The notes under the pieces: model-generated
Seen by the model: only the letters and a program-made list of their open reading frames with translations
What the model was told of the DNA's origin: nothing
Database searches by the model: none
Program-made: the position numbers and the translations under genes
In this document: one piece after another, positions 1 through 8,521 of the stretch
How positions within the stretch are numbered: the stretch's first letter is position 1
How the letters are laid out: every line of letters starts with the position of its first letter
NCBI RefSeq assembly: GCF_900104485.1
Contig: NZ_FMXQ01000004.1
Location: 248,001-312,000, forward strand
DNA: 64,000 bases
Source: Bauldia litoralis
GTDB taxonomy: Bacteria; Pseudomonadota; Alphaproteobacteria; Rhizobiales; Kaistiaceae
Direction of reading: 5' to 3'

Positions 1-822
1 CGGACGTCGCTCCTGCCGGCAGAGGCGATCGCCGTCGCCGACCGTTTGCGCGTCGTTTCGCGCCATGGTGTCGGCTACGACAACATCCCGGTCGACGCGC
101 TGACCGCCAAGGGTGTCCCGCTGGCGCTGGCGGTGGGGGCGAATGCCGATTCCGTCGCCGAGCACGTTTTCTACCTGATCCTGTCGATCGCCAAGGGCGG
201 ACCGGCCAACGATGCCGCCGTGCGCAACGGCGAATGGAATGTCCGCAACCGGATGCCGGCTTTCGATATCGGCGGACGCACCCTGCTGCTGATCGGCTTC
301 GGCCGGGTCGGTCGGTCGGTGACGCGGATCGCGAAGGCCTTTTCCATGCGGGTCATCGCCTTCGATCCGGCGGTCGGCGCTGAAGCGATGGCGGAGGCGG
401 GAGTCGAGAAGACCGACGACTGGCGTGACGTGCTGGCCGAAGTCGACGTCGTCTCCCTGCATACGCCGCGCCTGCCCGAGACCGAGAACATGATCGGCGC
501 CGCCGAATTGCGATCGATGAAGTCGGATGCCATCCTGATCAACACCTCGCGCGGCGGACTGATCGATGAATATGCCCTGGCGCTTGCGCTGCAGAAGGGG
601 CAACTGGCCGGTGCCGGCATCGATACCTTTGCCGACGAGCCGCCGCCCGGCGCCAGCCCGCTGCTGAATTGCGAGCGCGCCATCCTCAGCCCCCATATCG
701 CCGGGCTGACCCGCGAGGCAGGGGCGCGGCTCAGCGTCTATGCGGCCCGCAACGTGCTGGCCGCCATCGACGGCCAACTCGATCCCGCTGTCGTCGTCAA
801 TCCTTCGGTGCTCACGACATGA
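1..822 (+). CDS. D-isomer-specific 2-hydroxyacid dehydrogenase (5' partial)
   Basis: The reading frame is open from base 1, so the true start lies left of the window; about 273 residues are visible. The product resembles phosphoglycerate dehydrogenase/glyoxylate reductase enzymes that reduce 2-keto acids or oxidise D-2-hydroxy acids with NAD(P). A Rossmann nucleotide site (GFGRVGRS) is visible, as are the three family catalytic positions: Arg in NTSRGG, Glu in FADEPP and His in SPHIAG. The stop overlaps the next gene by 4 nt (ATGA), so it belongs to the downstream (+) catabolic operon. The substrate cannot be told from sequence; the context suggests a keto acid from cyclitol or sugar breakdown. 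Confidence 0.9.
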   Translation, partial: RTSLLPAEAIAVADRLRVVSRHGVGYDNIPVDALTAKGVPLALAVGANADSVAEHVFYLILSIAKGGPANDAAVRNGEWNVRNRMPAFDIGGRTLLLIGFGRVGRSVTRIAKAFSMRVIAFDPAVGAEAMAEAGVEKTDDWRDVLAEVDVVSLHTPRLPETENMIGAAELRSMKSDAILINTSRGGLIDEYALALALQKGQLAGAGIDTFADEPPPGASPLLNCERAILSPHIAGLTREAGARLSVYAARNVLAAIDGQLDPAVVVNPSVLTT

Positions 823-1946
823 AGAGACTGGGTGTTGGTCTGGTTGGCAGCGGCTTCATGGGTCGCAGCCACGCTCATGCCTTCCGCGCGGCGGCGGGCG
901 TCTTCGACCTGCCGATGGCGCCGACGCTGGAACTCCTCGCCGATGTCAACGAGACGGTCGCGGCCAGGGCGGCCGACGCTCTCGGTTTCAACCGCTCCAC
1001 CGGCGACTGGAAGGCGCTGGTTGCCGATCCGGCCGTCGACCTTGTCGACATCACCACCCCGAACACCCTGCACAAGCCGATCGCGCTGGCCGCGATCGAA
1101 GCCGGCAAGCCGGTCTATTGCGAGAAGCCGCTGGCGCCCAACGCGCTGGAAGCCAAGCGGATGGTCGACGCCGCCGAGCGTAAGGGCGTCAAGACGGCGG
1201 TTGGCTTCAACTACCTGAAGAATCCGATGGTGGCGCTGGCTCGCGAGATCGTCGCCAGCGGCGAGATCGGCGAGGTGGTGTCCTTCCGCGGCATCCATGC
1301 CGAGGACTACATGACCGATCCGAAGGCGCCGTTCACCTGGCGGCTCGACGCCGCCGGCGGTCACGGCGTCGTGGCCGATCTCGGCAGCCACATCATCTCG
1401 ATCGCCCGCTTCGTCGTTGGGCCGATCGAGTCGGTGGTTGGACAGATCCGGACGGTGACCGACAAGCGTCCGTCGGGGCCGGGGGCGAGCGAAATGCGCG
1501 CCGTCGAGGTCGATGACGAGGCGCGGGCGCTGGTCCGCTTTGCCGGAGGCGCAACCGGGTCGCTCGAGGCTTCCTGGGTGGCCGCCGGCCGCAAGATGAT
1601 GCTCGCCTTCGAGGTCACTGGCACGAAGGGCACGATCGCCGTCGATCACGAGCGTTTCAACGAATTGCAGCTCTATACGGTCGGCCAGCCGGGCGGTCGC
1701 GAGGGCTTCAAGACCATCCTGGCCGGGCCGCAGCACGACTCCTACAAGGAGTTCTGCCCGGCGCCCGGCCACCAGCTCGGCTTCAACGACATCAAGACCA
1801 TCGAGGTCAAGGCGCTGATTACCGCCCTGGCCGGCGGCAAGGCATTCATGCCGGATTTCCGCGAGGCCTGGGAAATCCAGCGGGTCGTCGACGCCATCGT
1901 CCAGTCGGCGCGGGAGGAGCGCTGGCTGGCGGTGACGGAGATCTAG
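819..1946 (+). CDS. Gfo/Idh/MocA family oxidoreductase
   Basis: A 375-residue NAD(P)-dependent sugar or cyclitol dehydrogenase. The N-terminus has a Rossmann motif (GLVGSGFMG), followed by the family EKP motif (YCEKPLAPN) that carries the catalytic Lys, and a C-terminal alpha/beta substrate domain. I chose the ATG at 819 because it overlaps the upstream stop by 4 nt and starts right at the Rossmann strand (MKRLGVGLVG). Family members oxidise inositols, glucosides or related polyols to ketones. Its position before iolD/iolE makes an inositol-isomer dehydrogenase plausible, but that is inference. Confidence 0.92.
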   Translation: MKRLGVGLVGSGFMGRSHAHAFRAAAGVFDLPMAPTLELLADVNETVAARAADALGFNRSTGDWKALVADPAVDLVDITTPNTLHKPIALAAIEAGKPVYCEKPLAPNALEAKRMVDAAERKGVKTAVGFNYLKNPMVALAREIVASGEIGEVVSFRGIHAEDYMTDPKAPFTWRLDAAGGHGVVADLGSHIISIARFVVGPIESVVGQIRTVTDKRPSGPGASEMRAVEVDDEARALVRFAGGATGSLEASWVAAGRKMMLAFEVTGTKGTIAVDHERFNELQLYTVGQPGGREGFKTILAGPQHDSYKEFCPAPGHQLGFNDIKTIEVKALITALAGGKAFMPDFREAWEIQRVVDAIVQSAREERWLAVTEI

Positions 1947-1985
1947 GGCGACCGCGCAGCATTCAATTCGAGGGAGCGAACAAGG

Positions 1986-3161
1986 ATGAGCAAGACCATC
2001 GCCAAACTTGGCCGGCGGCTCCGACTGGGAGTGATCGGCGGTGGGCCGGGCTCGTTCATCGGCCCGGTGCACCGGGCGGCGGCGCGGCTCGACGACAATT
2101 ACGAGATCGTCGCCTCGGTGCTCTCCTCCGATCCCGACCGGTCGCGGCGCGAGGGCCAGGCCATCGGCGTTGCGCCGGACCGCGCCTACGGAACCGCGAC
2201 GGAGCTGTTCGACGGCGAGAAGGCCCGCGAAGACGGCATCGACGTTGTCGCCATCATGACGCCGAATGACAGCCACTACCCGCTCTGCCTGCAGGCGCTG
2301 GAAAACGGTCTCGACATCATCTGCGACAAGCCGCTGACCACCAACCTCCGCGACGCCAACGATCTCGTCCACCGGGTTCGCGACGCCGGCGTGGTCTTCT
2401 GCCAGACCTTCAACTATTCCGGCTTCCCGCTGGTCCGCCAGGCGATGGCGATGGTCCGCGATGGCGATCTCGGCGACGTGCGGATGATCGAGGTCGAGTA
2501 TGTCCAGGGCCACAACGCGGCGCTGACCGCGACCGAAAGCGGCGAGGAGAGCAACTGGCATTTCGATCCGGCCCGGGTCGGCGAGTCGCTGATCCTCGGC
2601 GACATCGGCAGCCACGCCCATCACCTCGCCCGCTTCGTTACCTGCCAGGACCTGTCGCGGCTGACCGCCGACATCACCTCCGTGGTTCCGGGACGCACGG
2701 CCCACGACTATGCCGGCATCCTGTTTCGCCTCGAGAACAACGCGCCGGGCGTGATGTGGGTGACCCAGGCCGGCGCCGGCGCGGTCCATGGGCTCTACTT
2801 CCGCGTCTTCTGCGCCAAAGGGAGCCTCGAATGGGCGCAGGAGACGCCGAACCAGCTGACCTGCTCCCGCATCGGCGAACCGGCGACGATCTACGAGCGC
2901 GACGGCCCCGGTCTGAAGCCGGAAGCGGCGCGGGCGACTCGGGTTGGCATCGGCCATCCCGAGGGCTACCAGGAGGCGTTCGCCGTGCTCTATGCCGACG
3001 CCGCCGAGGCGATCGTCGCCCGCAAGCTCGGTGAAAAGCCTGATCGCCTCGCCCTCGATTTCCCGACCGTCGAGGACGGCGCCCGCACCATGCAGTTCAT
3101 TGCCGCCGCGCTAGAGTCATCCCATAGCGGCGGCTGGATCGATTACCAGGTGGCGTTCTGA
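1986..3161 (+). CDS. Gfo/Idh/MocA family oxidoreductase (second, divergent copy)
   Basis: A 391-residue oxidoreductase of the same family as its upstream neighbour but clearly divergent. It has a glycine-rich Rossmann start (GVIGGGPGSFIG) and a DKP variant of the EKP motif (CDKPLTTN). The insertion GPGSFIGPVHR near the N-terminus marks a different subfamily from the first copy. The start at 1986 follows a purine-rich GGGAGCG Shine-Dalgarno. Two paralogous dehydrogenases side by side usually indicate two stereoisomeric polyol substrates, or an oxidation plus a reduction step; which applies here is not visible. Confidence 0.92.
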   Translation: MSKTIAKLGRRLRLGVIGGGPGSFIGPVHRAAARLDDNYEIVASVLSSDPDRSRREGQAIGVAPDRAYGTATELFDGEKAREDGIDVVAIMTPNDSHYPLCLQALENGLDIICDKPLTTNLRDANDLVHRVRDAGVVFCQTFNYSGFPLVRQAMAMVRDGDLGDVRMIEVEYVQGHNAALTATESGEESNWHFDPARVGESLILGDIGSHAHHLARFVTCQDLSRLTADITSVVPGRTAHDYAGILFRLENNAPGVMWVTQAGAGAVHGLYFRVFCAKGSLEWAQETPNQLTCSRIGEPATIYERDGPGLKPEAARATRVGIGHPEGYQEAFAVLYADAAEAIVARKLGEKPDRLALDFPTVEDGARTMQFIAAALESSHSGGWIDYQVAF

Positions 3162-3188
3162 GCGAGCGTGGATCCTCGTGGATCACGA

Positions 3189-3228
3189 ACAATCTCAAAA
3201 TAGAACATACGTTCCGTTTTGAGATTGT
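3189..3228. promoter_or_regulatory. Long inverted repeat, candidate repressor operator upstream of iolD
   Basis: Perfect 12-bp arms ACAATCTCAAAA (3189-3200) and TTTTGAGATTGT (3217-3228) surround a 16-nt centre that contains a second, smaller dyad, GAAC-ATAC-GTTC. The centre also reads AGAA-N6-TTCC, one mismatch from the GGAA-N6-TTCC motif that I recall for rhizobial IolR repressors. No T-run follows, so a terminator is unlikely. The right arm overlaps a candidate -35 box. It lies in the 166-bp gap before iolD. Confidence 0.6.
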
Positions 3229-3249
3229 GTAGAATGTCCCTGTTATTAT
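3219..3249 (+). promoter_or_regulatory. Candidate sigma-70 promoter for iolD-iolE-SDR
   Basis: TTGAGA (3219-3224) matches four to five of six -35 consensus bases and is followed 19 nt later by TATTAT (3244-3249), a good -10 (alternatively TTATTA at 18 nt). The -35 lies inside the right arm of the inverted repeat, so a bound repressor would block polymerase. This is the only AT-rich stretch in the 3162-3327 gap. Confidence 0.45.
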
Positions 3250-3327
3250 AGTTCGACTGTCCCAGCCGCGGAATGGCCAAAGCCTCATGCGATCGTGGCG
3301 CCGGATCGAAGGGGAGGAGGAAGACTC

Positions 3328-5169
3328 ATGAAAACCGTCCGTCTGACCATGGCCCAGGCCCTGGTCCGCTACCTGACCGCGCAGAAGATCGTCATCGATC
3401 ACGAGGAGGTCCCGCTGTTCGGCGGCGTCTTCGCCATCTTCGGCCATGGCAACGTCACCTGCCTTGGCGAGGCGCTGGAGCCCGTGCGCGACGTCCTGCC
3501 GACCTGGCGCGGCCAGAACGAGCAGTCGATGGCGCTGGCGGCGATCGGCTACACCAAGATGAAGAAGCGCCGGCAGATCATGGTCTCCCTGTCGTCGATC
3601 GGCCCCGGCGCCACCAACATGGTGACCGCCGCCGCCGTCGCGATGGCTAACCGCCTGCCGCTGCTGGTGCTTGCCGGCGACACCTTCGCCAGCCGCATTC
3701 CCGACCCGGTGCTCCAGCAGGTCGAGCGCTTCGACGACCCGACGATCAGCGTCAACGACTGCTTCAAGCCGGTGGTCCGCTACTGGGATCGCATCAGCCG
3801 GCCGGAGCAGATCATCGGCTCGCTGCCCCAGGCGGTGGCCACCATGCTCGACCCCGCCACCTGCGGCCCGGCCTTCATCGGCCTTGCCCAGGACGCACAG
3901 GCCGAGGCCTATGATTACCCGGAAGCCTTCTTCGCCGAGACGGTTCACCGCATCCCGCGCGCCCGGCCCGACGCGGACTCGATTCGCGAGGCGGTGTCGC
4001 TTCTGCGCAAGGCCAAGAAGCCGCTGATCATCGCCGGCGGCGGCGTCCACTGGTCGCTCGCCAATGACGCGGTCGGCGCCTTTGCCGAGAAGCACAATGT
4101 CCCGGTCGCCGAGACGATCAACGGCCGCACCTCGCTGGTCCATGACCACCCGATGAATGTCGGGCCTGTCGGCATCAACGGTTCGACCTCGGGCAATGCG
4201 CTGGCGCGCGAGGCCGATGTCATCCTCGCCGTCGGCACCCGGCTCCAGGATTTCGTCACCGCCTCCTGGACGCTCTTCCCCGAGAGCGCGCAGATCATCG
4301 GCCTCAACGCCGCCCGCTTCGACGCTGCCAAGCATCGCTCGCTGGCGGTGGTCGGCGACGCGCTGGTCGGCATCGAGGAGATGTCCGACGCGTTGACCGA
4401 CTGGCAGGCGCCAGGCAGCTGGTCGAAGAAGGGGGCCAAGGCATACGGCGCGTGGAACGACCTGATTGACAAGAATTCCGGACCGACCAATGCCGAGGTT
4501 CCGACCTATGCCCAGGTGGTCGGCGCGATCAACCGGATCTGCGACCCGACCGACCTGGCGCTGACCGCCGCCGGCGGCTTGCCTGGCGAGCTCTGCCAGA
4601 ACTGGCGGGCCAAGACCCCGGCCACCTTCGACTGCGAGTTCGGCTATTCCTGCATGGGCTACGAGATCGCCGGCGCCTGGGGAGCCAAGATGGCCGATCC
4701 GGATCGCGACATCATCTCGATGATCGGCGACGGCTCCTACCTGATGATGAATTCGGACATCTATTCGACGGTGCTGACCGGCCACAAGCTGATCATCGTC
4801 GTCATGGACAATGGCGGCTTCGCCGTCATCAACCGCCTGCAGAACGCCAAGGGTTCGAAGTCCTTCAACAACCTCATTGCCGACTGCAAGATCGAGAACC
4901 TCGTCGAGGTCGATTTCGAGAAGCACGCAGCCTCGATGGGGGCGCTGGCCGAGACAGTCCATTCGATCGGCGAACTCGAGCAGGCCTTCAACCGGGCCAA
5001 GCAGGCGGACCGGACGTCGGTGATCGTCGTCAAGGTCCAGTCGCATGAATGGACGCCTGGCGATGCCTGGTGGGAGACCGGCGTGCCGGAAGTCTCGACC
5101 CGCAAGGAGGTGCGCGCCGCCCGCGCCGAGCACGAAGAGGGCAAGGGCAAGCAGCGGGTGGGGGTCTGA
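3328..5169 (+). CDS. iolD: 3D-(3,5/4)-trihydroxycyclohexane-1,2-dione acylhydrolase (IolD)
   Basis: A 613-residue ThDP-dependent ring-opening hydrolase of myo-inositol catabolism, converting the cyclic dione to 5-deoxy-glucuronate. It has the acetolactate-synthase-like layout: an N-terminal PYR domain with the activating Glu region (WRGQNEQSMALAA), a central domain, and a C-terminal PP domain with the ThDP/Mg motif GDGSYLMMNSDI followed by VMDNGG. Length matches the family. I chose ATG 3328, preceded by a strong GGGGAGGAGG ribosome site, rather than an upstream GTG. iolE follows 2 nt after the stop. The palindrome and promoter before it suggest repression in the absence of substrate. Confidence 0.94.
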   Translation: MKTVRLTMAQALVRYLTAQKIVIDHEEVPLFGGVFAIFGHGNVTCLGEALEPVRDVLPTWRGQNEQSMALAAIGYTKMKKRRQIMVSLSSIGPGATNMVTAAAVAMANRLPLLVLAGDTFASRIPDPVLQQVERFDDPTISVNDCFKPVVRYWDRISRPEQIIGSLPQAVATMLDPATCGPAFIGLAQDAQAEAYDYPEAFFAETVHRIPRARPDADSIREAVSLLRKAKKPLIIAGGGVHWSLANDAVGAFAEKHNVPVAETINGRTSLVHDHPMNVGPVGINGSTSGNALAREADVILAVGTRLQDFVTASWTLFPESAQIIGLNAARFDAAKHRSLAVVGDALVGIEEMSDALTDWQAPGSWSKKGAKAYGAWNDLIDKNSGPTNAEVPTYAQVVGAINRICDPTDLALTAAGGLPGELCQNWRAKTPATFDCEFGYSCMGYEIAGAWGAKMADPDRDIISMIGDGSYLMMNSDIYSTVLTGHKLIIVVMDNGGFAVINRLQNAKGSKSFNNLIADCKIENLVEVDFEKHAASMGALAETVHSIGELEQAFNRAKQADRTSVIVVKVQSHEWTPGDAWWETGVPEVSTRKEVRAARAEHEEGKGKQRVGV

Positions 5170-5171
5170 CC

Positions 5172-6080
5172 ATGCCGACGGCGGGTCCAGTCCATCTCGG
5201 CGTCGCGCCGATCGCCTGGTCGAACAACGACATGCTCGAACTGGGCGGCGAAACCAGCCTCGAAACCTGCCTGAAGGAAACCCGCAAGGCAGGCTTCACC
5301 GGCACCGAAACCGGGGTGAAGTTCCCGATGGACCCGAAGGTCCTCGGCCCGATCCTCAAGAAGCACCGACTGAAGCTGATCTCCGGATGGTTTTCCGGCG
5401 AATTGCTGAAGCGCTCGGTCAAGGCCGAGCGTGAACGGATGCTGGCGCAGATCGACACCTACAAGGCGCTCGGTGCGCCAGCCTATGTCTATGCGGAGAC
5501 CACCGGAACGGTGCAGAATGTCATGGATGCGCCGCTGTCGTCGCGTCCCCGCATGGCGGCCGAGGATTTCCCGGCCTATGGCCGAAAGCTCACCGAACTC
5601 GCCGAGTGGATGGCCGACTACGGCGTGCCGATGACCTACCACCACCACATGGGCACCATCGTCGAGACCCAGCGGGAGATCGACCTGCTGATGGCCAACA
5701 CCGGCGAAGCGGTCGGCCTGCTCCTCGATACCGGGCACCTGGCTTTCGCCGGGGGCGATATCGTCGAGACGACGCGCAAGCATGGCCGGCGGATCAACCA
5801 TGTCCATTGCAAGGACCTGCGTCCGGACGTGCTGAAGACCGTGCGCCAGAAGGACCAGAGCTTCCTTTCGGCCGTGCTCGACGGCGTCTTCACCGTGCCG
5901 GGCGACGGCTATATCGACTTCCACGCCTTTGCCCGCGTCCTGGCCGATATCGGCTACGAGGGCTGGGTGGTCGTCGAGGCGGAGCAGGATCCGGCCAAGG
6001 CCCCGCCATACGAGTATTCCTTGATGGGGCGCCGGCACCTGACATCGGCGTTTGCTGCGGCGGGTTACCCGATCACCTGA
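5172..6080 (+). CDS. iolE: Inosose dehydratase-type sugar isomerase (IolE)
   Basis: A 302-residue TIM-barrel protein of the AP-endonuclease-2-like family. IolE dehydrates scyllo-inosose to the dione used by IolD. Diagnostic stretches match the IolE family: [13 protein letters not shown] at the N-terminus, the metal-site segment [24 protein letters not shown], and the C-terminal [13 protein letters not shown]. The start at 5172 lies 2 nt after the iolD stop, indicating tight co-transcription. Genes for iolB, iolC and iolG are not in the window, so they must be elsewhere if the canonical pathway operates. Confidence 0.92.
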   Translation: MPTAGPVHLGVAPIAWSNNDMLELGGETSLETCLKETRKAGFTGTETGVKFPMDPKVLGPILKKHRLKLISGWFSGELLKRSVKAERERMLAQIDTYKALGAPAYVYAETTGTVQNVMDAPLSSRPRMAAEDFPAYGRKLTELAEWMADYGVPMTYHHHMGTIVETQREIDLLMANTGEAVGLLLDTGHLAFAGGDIVETTRKHGRRINHVHCKDLRPDVLKTVRQKDQSFLSAVLDGVFTVPGDGYIDFHAFARVLADIGYEGWVVVEAEQDPAKAPPYEYSLMGRRHLTSAFAAAGYPIT

Positions 6081-6106
6081 GAGGCGCCGCGGCGCGGGAG
6101 GGGAAC

Positions 6107-6940
6107 ATGACGACGACGAATCTCAAGAAGCAGTTCGCCGGCAAGGTCGCCGTCGTGACGGGCGGTACGCAGGGACTGGGCGAGACCGTTGCCCGGCTGC
6201 TGGCGGCGCGGGGCGCCGCCGGCATCGTGATCTGCGGCCGCAACGCCAAGCTCGGCAAGGCGGTCGCCGCATCGCTCGGCAAGACCGCCGCAAAAGTGGT
6301 CTTCATCAAGGCGGACCTCAACAAGGTCGAGGATTGCCGCAAGGTCATTGCCGGTGCGGACAAGGCCTTCGGCCGCGTCGATGTCGTCGTCAATGTCGCC
6401 GCCACCACCGATCGCGGCACCATCCTCGACACGAGCCCGGAACTCTTCGACCGGATGTTCGCGCTGAACGTCCGGGCACCGTTCTTCCTGATCCAGGACG
6501 CAGCGAAGATCATGCGGCGCGAGGGAATCGAAGGGTCGATCGTCAATATCCAGTCGATGTCGGCCCATGGCGGCCAGCCTTTCATCACCGCCTATTCCGC
6601 GTCCAAGGCGGCGCTGTCGGCGCTGACCAAGAATGCCGCCTTCTCGCTGATGCCGGATTGCATTCGCGTCAACGGCCTCAACATCGGATGGATGGACACG
6701 CCTGGGGAGCATTCGATCCAGATGCGCTACCATACCGATGACAAGGACTGGCTTGCCAAGGCGGAGCAGTCACAGCCATTCGGTCGGTTGCTGAAGCCGG
6801 AGGAGGTCGCCCGCGCTGTCGCGTATCTGGCCAGCGACGAGTCTGGCATGATGACGGGATCGATTATCGATTTCGATCAGCAGGTTCTTGGGTCGGCGGA
6901 GTCGGCAGCGCATCCAACCGGTCGGCTACCGGATGCCTAA
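6107..6940 (+). CDS. Short-chain dehydrogenase/reductase (SDR) of the cyclitol/sugar operon
   Basis: A 277-residue classical SDR. It has the cofactor motif TGGTQGLGE (residues 18-26), an N-A-A-type stability motif, catalytic Ser150 in NIQSMSAHG, and Tyr163/Lys167 in YSASK. The Arg in ICGRNAK after strand 2 suggests NADP preference. ATG 6107 has a strong GGGAGGGG ribosome site. It is the last structural gene before the regulator, 26 nt after iolE, and probably oxidises or reduces a polyol/keto-sugar intermediate. The stop codon lies inside a 17-bp palindrome (6934-6950). Confidence 0.92.
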   Translation: MTTTNLKKQFAGKVAVVTGGTQGLGETVARLLAARGAAGIVICGRNAKLGKAVAASLGKTAAKVVFIKADLNKVEDCRKVIAGADKAFGRVDVVVNVAATTDRGTILDTSPELFDRMFALNVRAPFFLIQDAAKIMRREGIEGSIVNIQSMSAHGGQPFITAYSASKAALSALTKNAAFSLMPDCIRVNGLNIGWMDTPGEHSIQMRYHTDDKDWLAKAEQSQPFGRLLKPEEVARAVAYLASDESGMMTGSIIDFDQQVLGSAESAAHPTGRLPDA

Positions 6941-6950
6941 TTATTAGGCA
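6934..6950. promoter_or_regulatory. 17-bp palindrome, candidate GntR operator
   Basis: TGCCTAAT-T-ATTAGGCA is a perfect 8-1-8 dyad spanning the SDR stop codon, about 55 bp upstream of the regulator start. Short AT-centred dyads of this size are typical for FadR-type GntR dimers. There is no T-run, so it does not look like a terminator. Confidence 0.45.
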
Positions 6951-6981
6951 GGCTGGACCCGCTGGTATTCTAATGTTATAC

Positions 6982-7001
6982 TTATTGCGAATTTGCAATA
7001 A
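6982..7001. promoter_or_regulatory. Inverted repeat overlapping the regulator promoter/start region
   Basis: TTATTGC-GAATTT-GCAATAA is a perfect 7-bp dyad with a 6-nt spacer ending 3 nt before the TTG start at 7005. A possible -10 (TATACT, 6977-6982) touches its left end, so a bound protein would block transcription of the regulator. Autoregulation is the simplest reading. Its half-site differs from that at 6934-6950, so two different regulators or regulator halves could be involved. Confidence 0.4.
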
Positions 7002-7004
7002 TTC

Positions 7005-8498
7005 TTGCCGTTTTCGAGGATTGATACGATCCCGCCGGGACTTTACCCTTCGGTCGCTCTGCACGGCCAGGTGGTGCACGAGGTCGGTCGCCGTATTGTA
7101 GCGGACGATCTTCGTGAGGGCACATTGTTGCCGCGCGAAGCTGAACTGGCCCAATCCTATGGGGTCAGCAGGCAGGCGGTTCGCGAGGCGCTGAAGGTCC
7201 TGGCGGCCAAGGGCATGCTGACCACGCGGCGCCGCGCCGGCAGTCGGGTATCACCTCGAAGCCTGTGGAATCTCCTCGATCCCGACGTTCTGGCCTGGCA
7301 CGCAATTGTCGGCCTCAGACCCGAATTTCTGCGTGACCTTGTCGAATTTCGCGCCCTGGTTGAACCGAATACCGCCGCGCTTGCGGCACGGCGCGCCAGC
7401 CCCGACCAACTGGAGCGGATCGTGGGGACTGCAGAGGCGATGCGCGCGGCGGTCGACGATTGCGATCGCTTCCACGATGCGGATGTCGCATTCCATGCCG
7501 CGGTCTTCGCCGCCAGCGGCAACGCGCTGATCGACCGGTTGAGCACGATCGTCGAGCCGGTTCTTCAGGTGAGTTCCACCGTTCAGAGCTCAGCCTCTGA
7601 ACGCACGGCGTGGGCGGGCGACCACGAGCGTGTCGCGACGGCAATCGCCAATCATGACGCCGACGGGGCGGAGGCGGCGATGAGATACGTCGTCGATATG
7701 TACAACGGCGAGGTATCGACCGATGAACGCGGCAGAGTGTCCGCCGACGCTGCCGTTGTCTGGAAGACCTCCGATGCAAGCCTGCTTTATCCCTCCGGTG
7801 CTCTGCATGGCCAACTCGCCCACCAGATCGGCGAGCAGATCGTTTCCGGGACCCTCGGCGAAGGCGTCACGCTGCCGCGCGAATCCGAGCTCGCCCTGAA
7901 ATACAAGGTCAGCCGGCAAGCGGTTCGCGAGGCGCTCAAGGTCCTTGCCGCCAAGGGACTTGTGTCGACCCGGCGGCGTGCCGGAACGACGGTTACGGCC
8001 CGCGAGAACTGGAACCTGCTCGATCACGACGTTATCGCCTGGCACAATCCCAAAGACCTGTCCTTTCAGTTCCTGATCGACCTGATCGAGTTGCGCCAGT
8101 TGGTAGAGCCGCCGTCGGCTGCGCTGGCGGCGGCGCGTCGAAGCCCTGCGCAGATGGCGCGAATCTCGTCGGCCATGTCCGAGATGCGTAGGACCGCGGC
8201 CGAGTCGAACTGGGTCGACGCGGACGTCGAATTCCACATGGCCGTGGCCGCGGCCAGTGGAAATGCGATCCTCGTAAGCCTCAGCCGGATTCTGGCGCCG
8301 GTGCTGGAAGCGAGCATGAAGGGCCAGGGCAACCTCGCGCCAACCCTCGAGGTTGCCCTCGAGGTTCATGCCGCGATCGAGCAAGGCATTGTCGCGGCTG
8401 ACCCGGAACGGGCCGGCGCCGCCATGGCGGCGATGCTCAGCCTGACCGACAGTCGCCTGCATGAGGCGGTGGGACTGGGGAAGCAGCGCAGCGCATAG
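7005..8498 (+). CDS. Tandem-fused double GntR/FadR-family transcriptional regulator
   Basis: The 497-residue ORF contains two complete FadR-type regulators. Copy 1 covers about residues 14-235 and copy 2 about 262-485, an offset of 248 codons. Each has a GntR winged helix followed by an FCD ligand domain (FHAAVFAASGN and FHMAVAAASGN). The recognition helix region VSRQAVREALKVLAAKG is identical in both (54-70 and 302-318). A normal family member has one copy of about 230-250 residues. The start is a TTG without a clear ribosome site; no ATG fits, and alignment to copy 2 requires the N-terminal YPS-ALHGQ segment. Both FCD domains lack the usual last metal-binding His. It probably controls the upstream catabolic operon. 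Confidence 0.88.
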   Translation: MPFSRIDTIPPGLYPSVALHGQVVHEVGRRIVADDLREGTLLPREAELAQSYGVSRQAVREALKVLAAKGMLTTRRRAGSRVSPRSLWNLLDPDVLAWHAIVGLRPEFLRDLVEFRALVEPNTAALAARRASPDQLERIVGTAEAMRAAVDDCDRFHDADVAFHAAVFAASGNALIDRLSTIVEPVLQVSSTVQSSASERTAWAGDHERVATAIANHDADGAEAAMRYVVDMYNGEVSTDERGRVSADAAVVWKTSDASLLYPSGALHGQLAHQIGEQIVSGTLGEGVTLPRESELALKYKVSRQAVREALKVLAAKGLVSTRRRAGTTVTARENWNLLDHDVIAWHNPKDLSFQFLIDLIELRQLVEPPSAALAAARRSPAQMARISSAMSEMRRTAAESNWVDADVEFHMAVAAASGNAILVSLSRILAPVLEASMKGQGNLAPTLEVALEVHAAIEQGIVAADPERAGAAMAAMLSLTDSRLHEAVGLGKQRSA

Positions 8499-8521
8499 CG
8501 CTCGCGCTCTGTTCGCCGCCG

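Noticed and set aside
738-2957. 739-codon open frame on the minus strand opposite the two Gfo/Idh/MocA genes
   Set aside because: Antisense shadow typical of high-GC DNA; low-complexity Arg/Asp/Gly-rich translation with no recognisable domain, while the plus strand encodes two clear enzymes.
3097-5133. 678-codon minus-strand frame opposite iolD
   Set aside because: Antisense shadow; iolD on the plus strand has all ThDP-enzyme motifs and a strong ribosome site.
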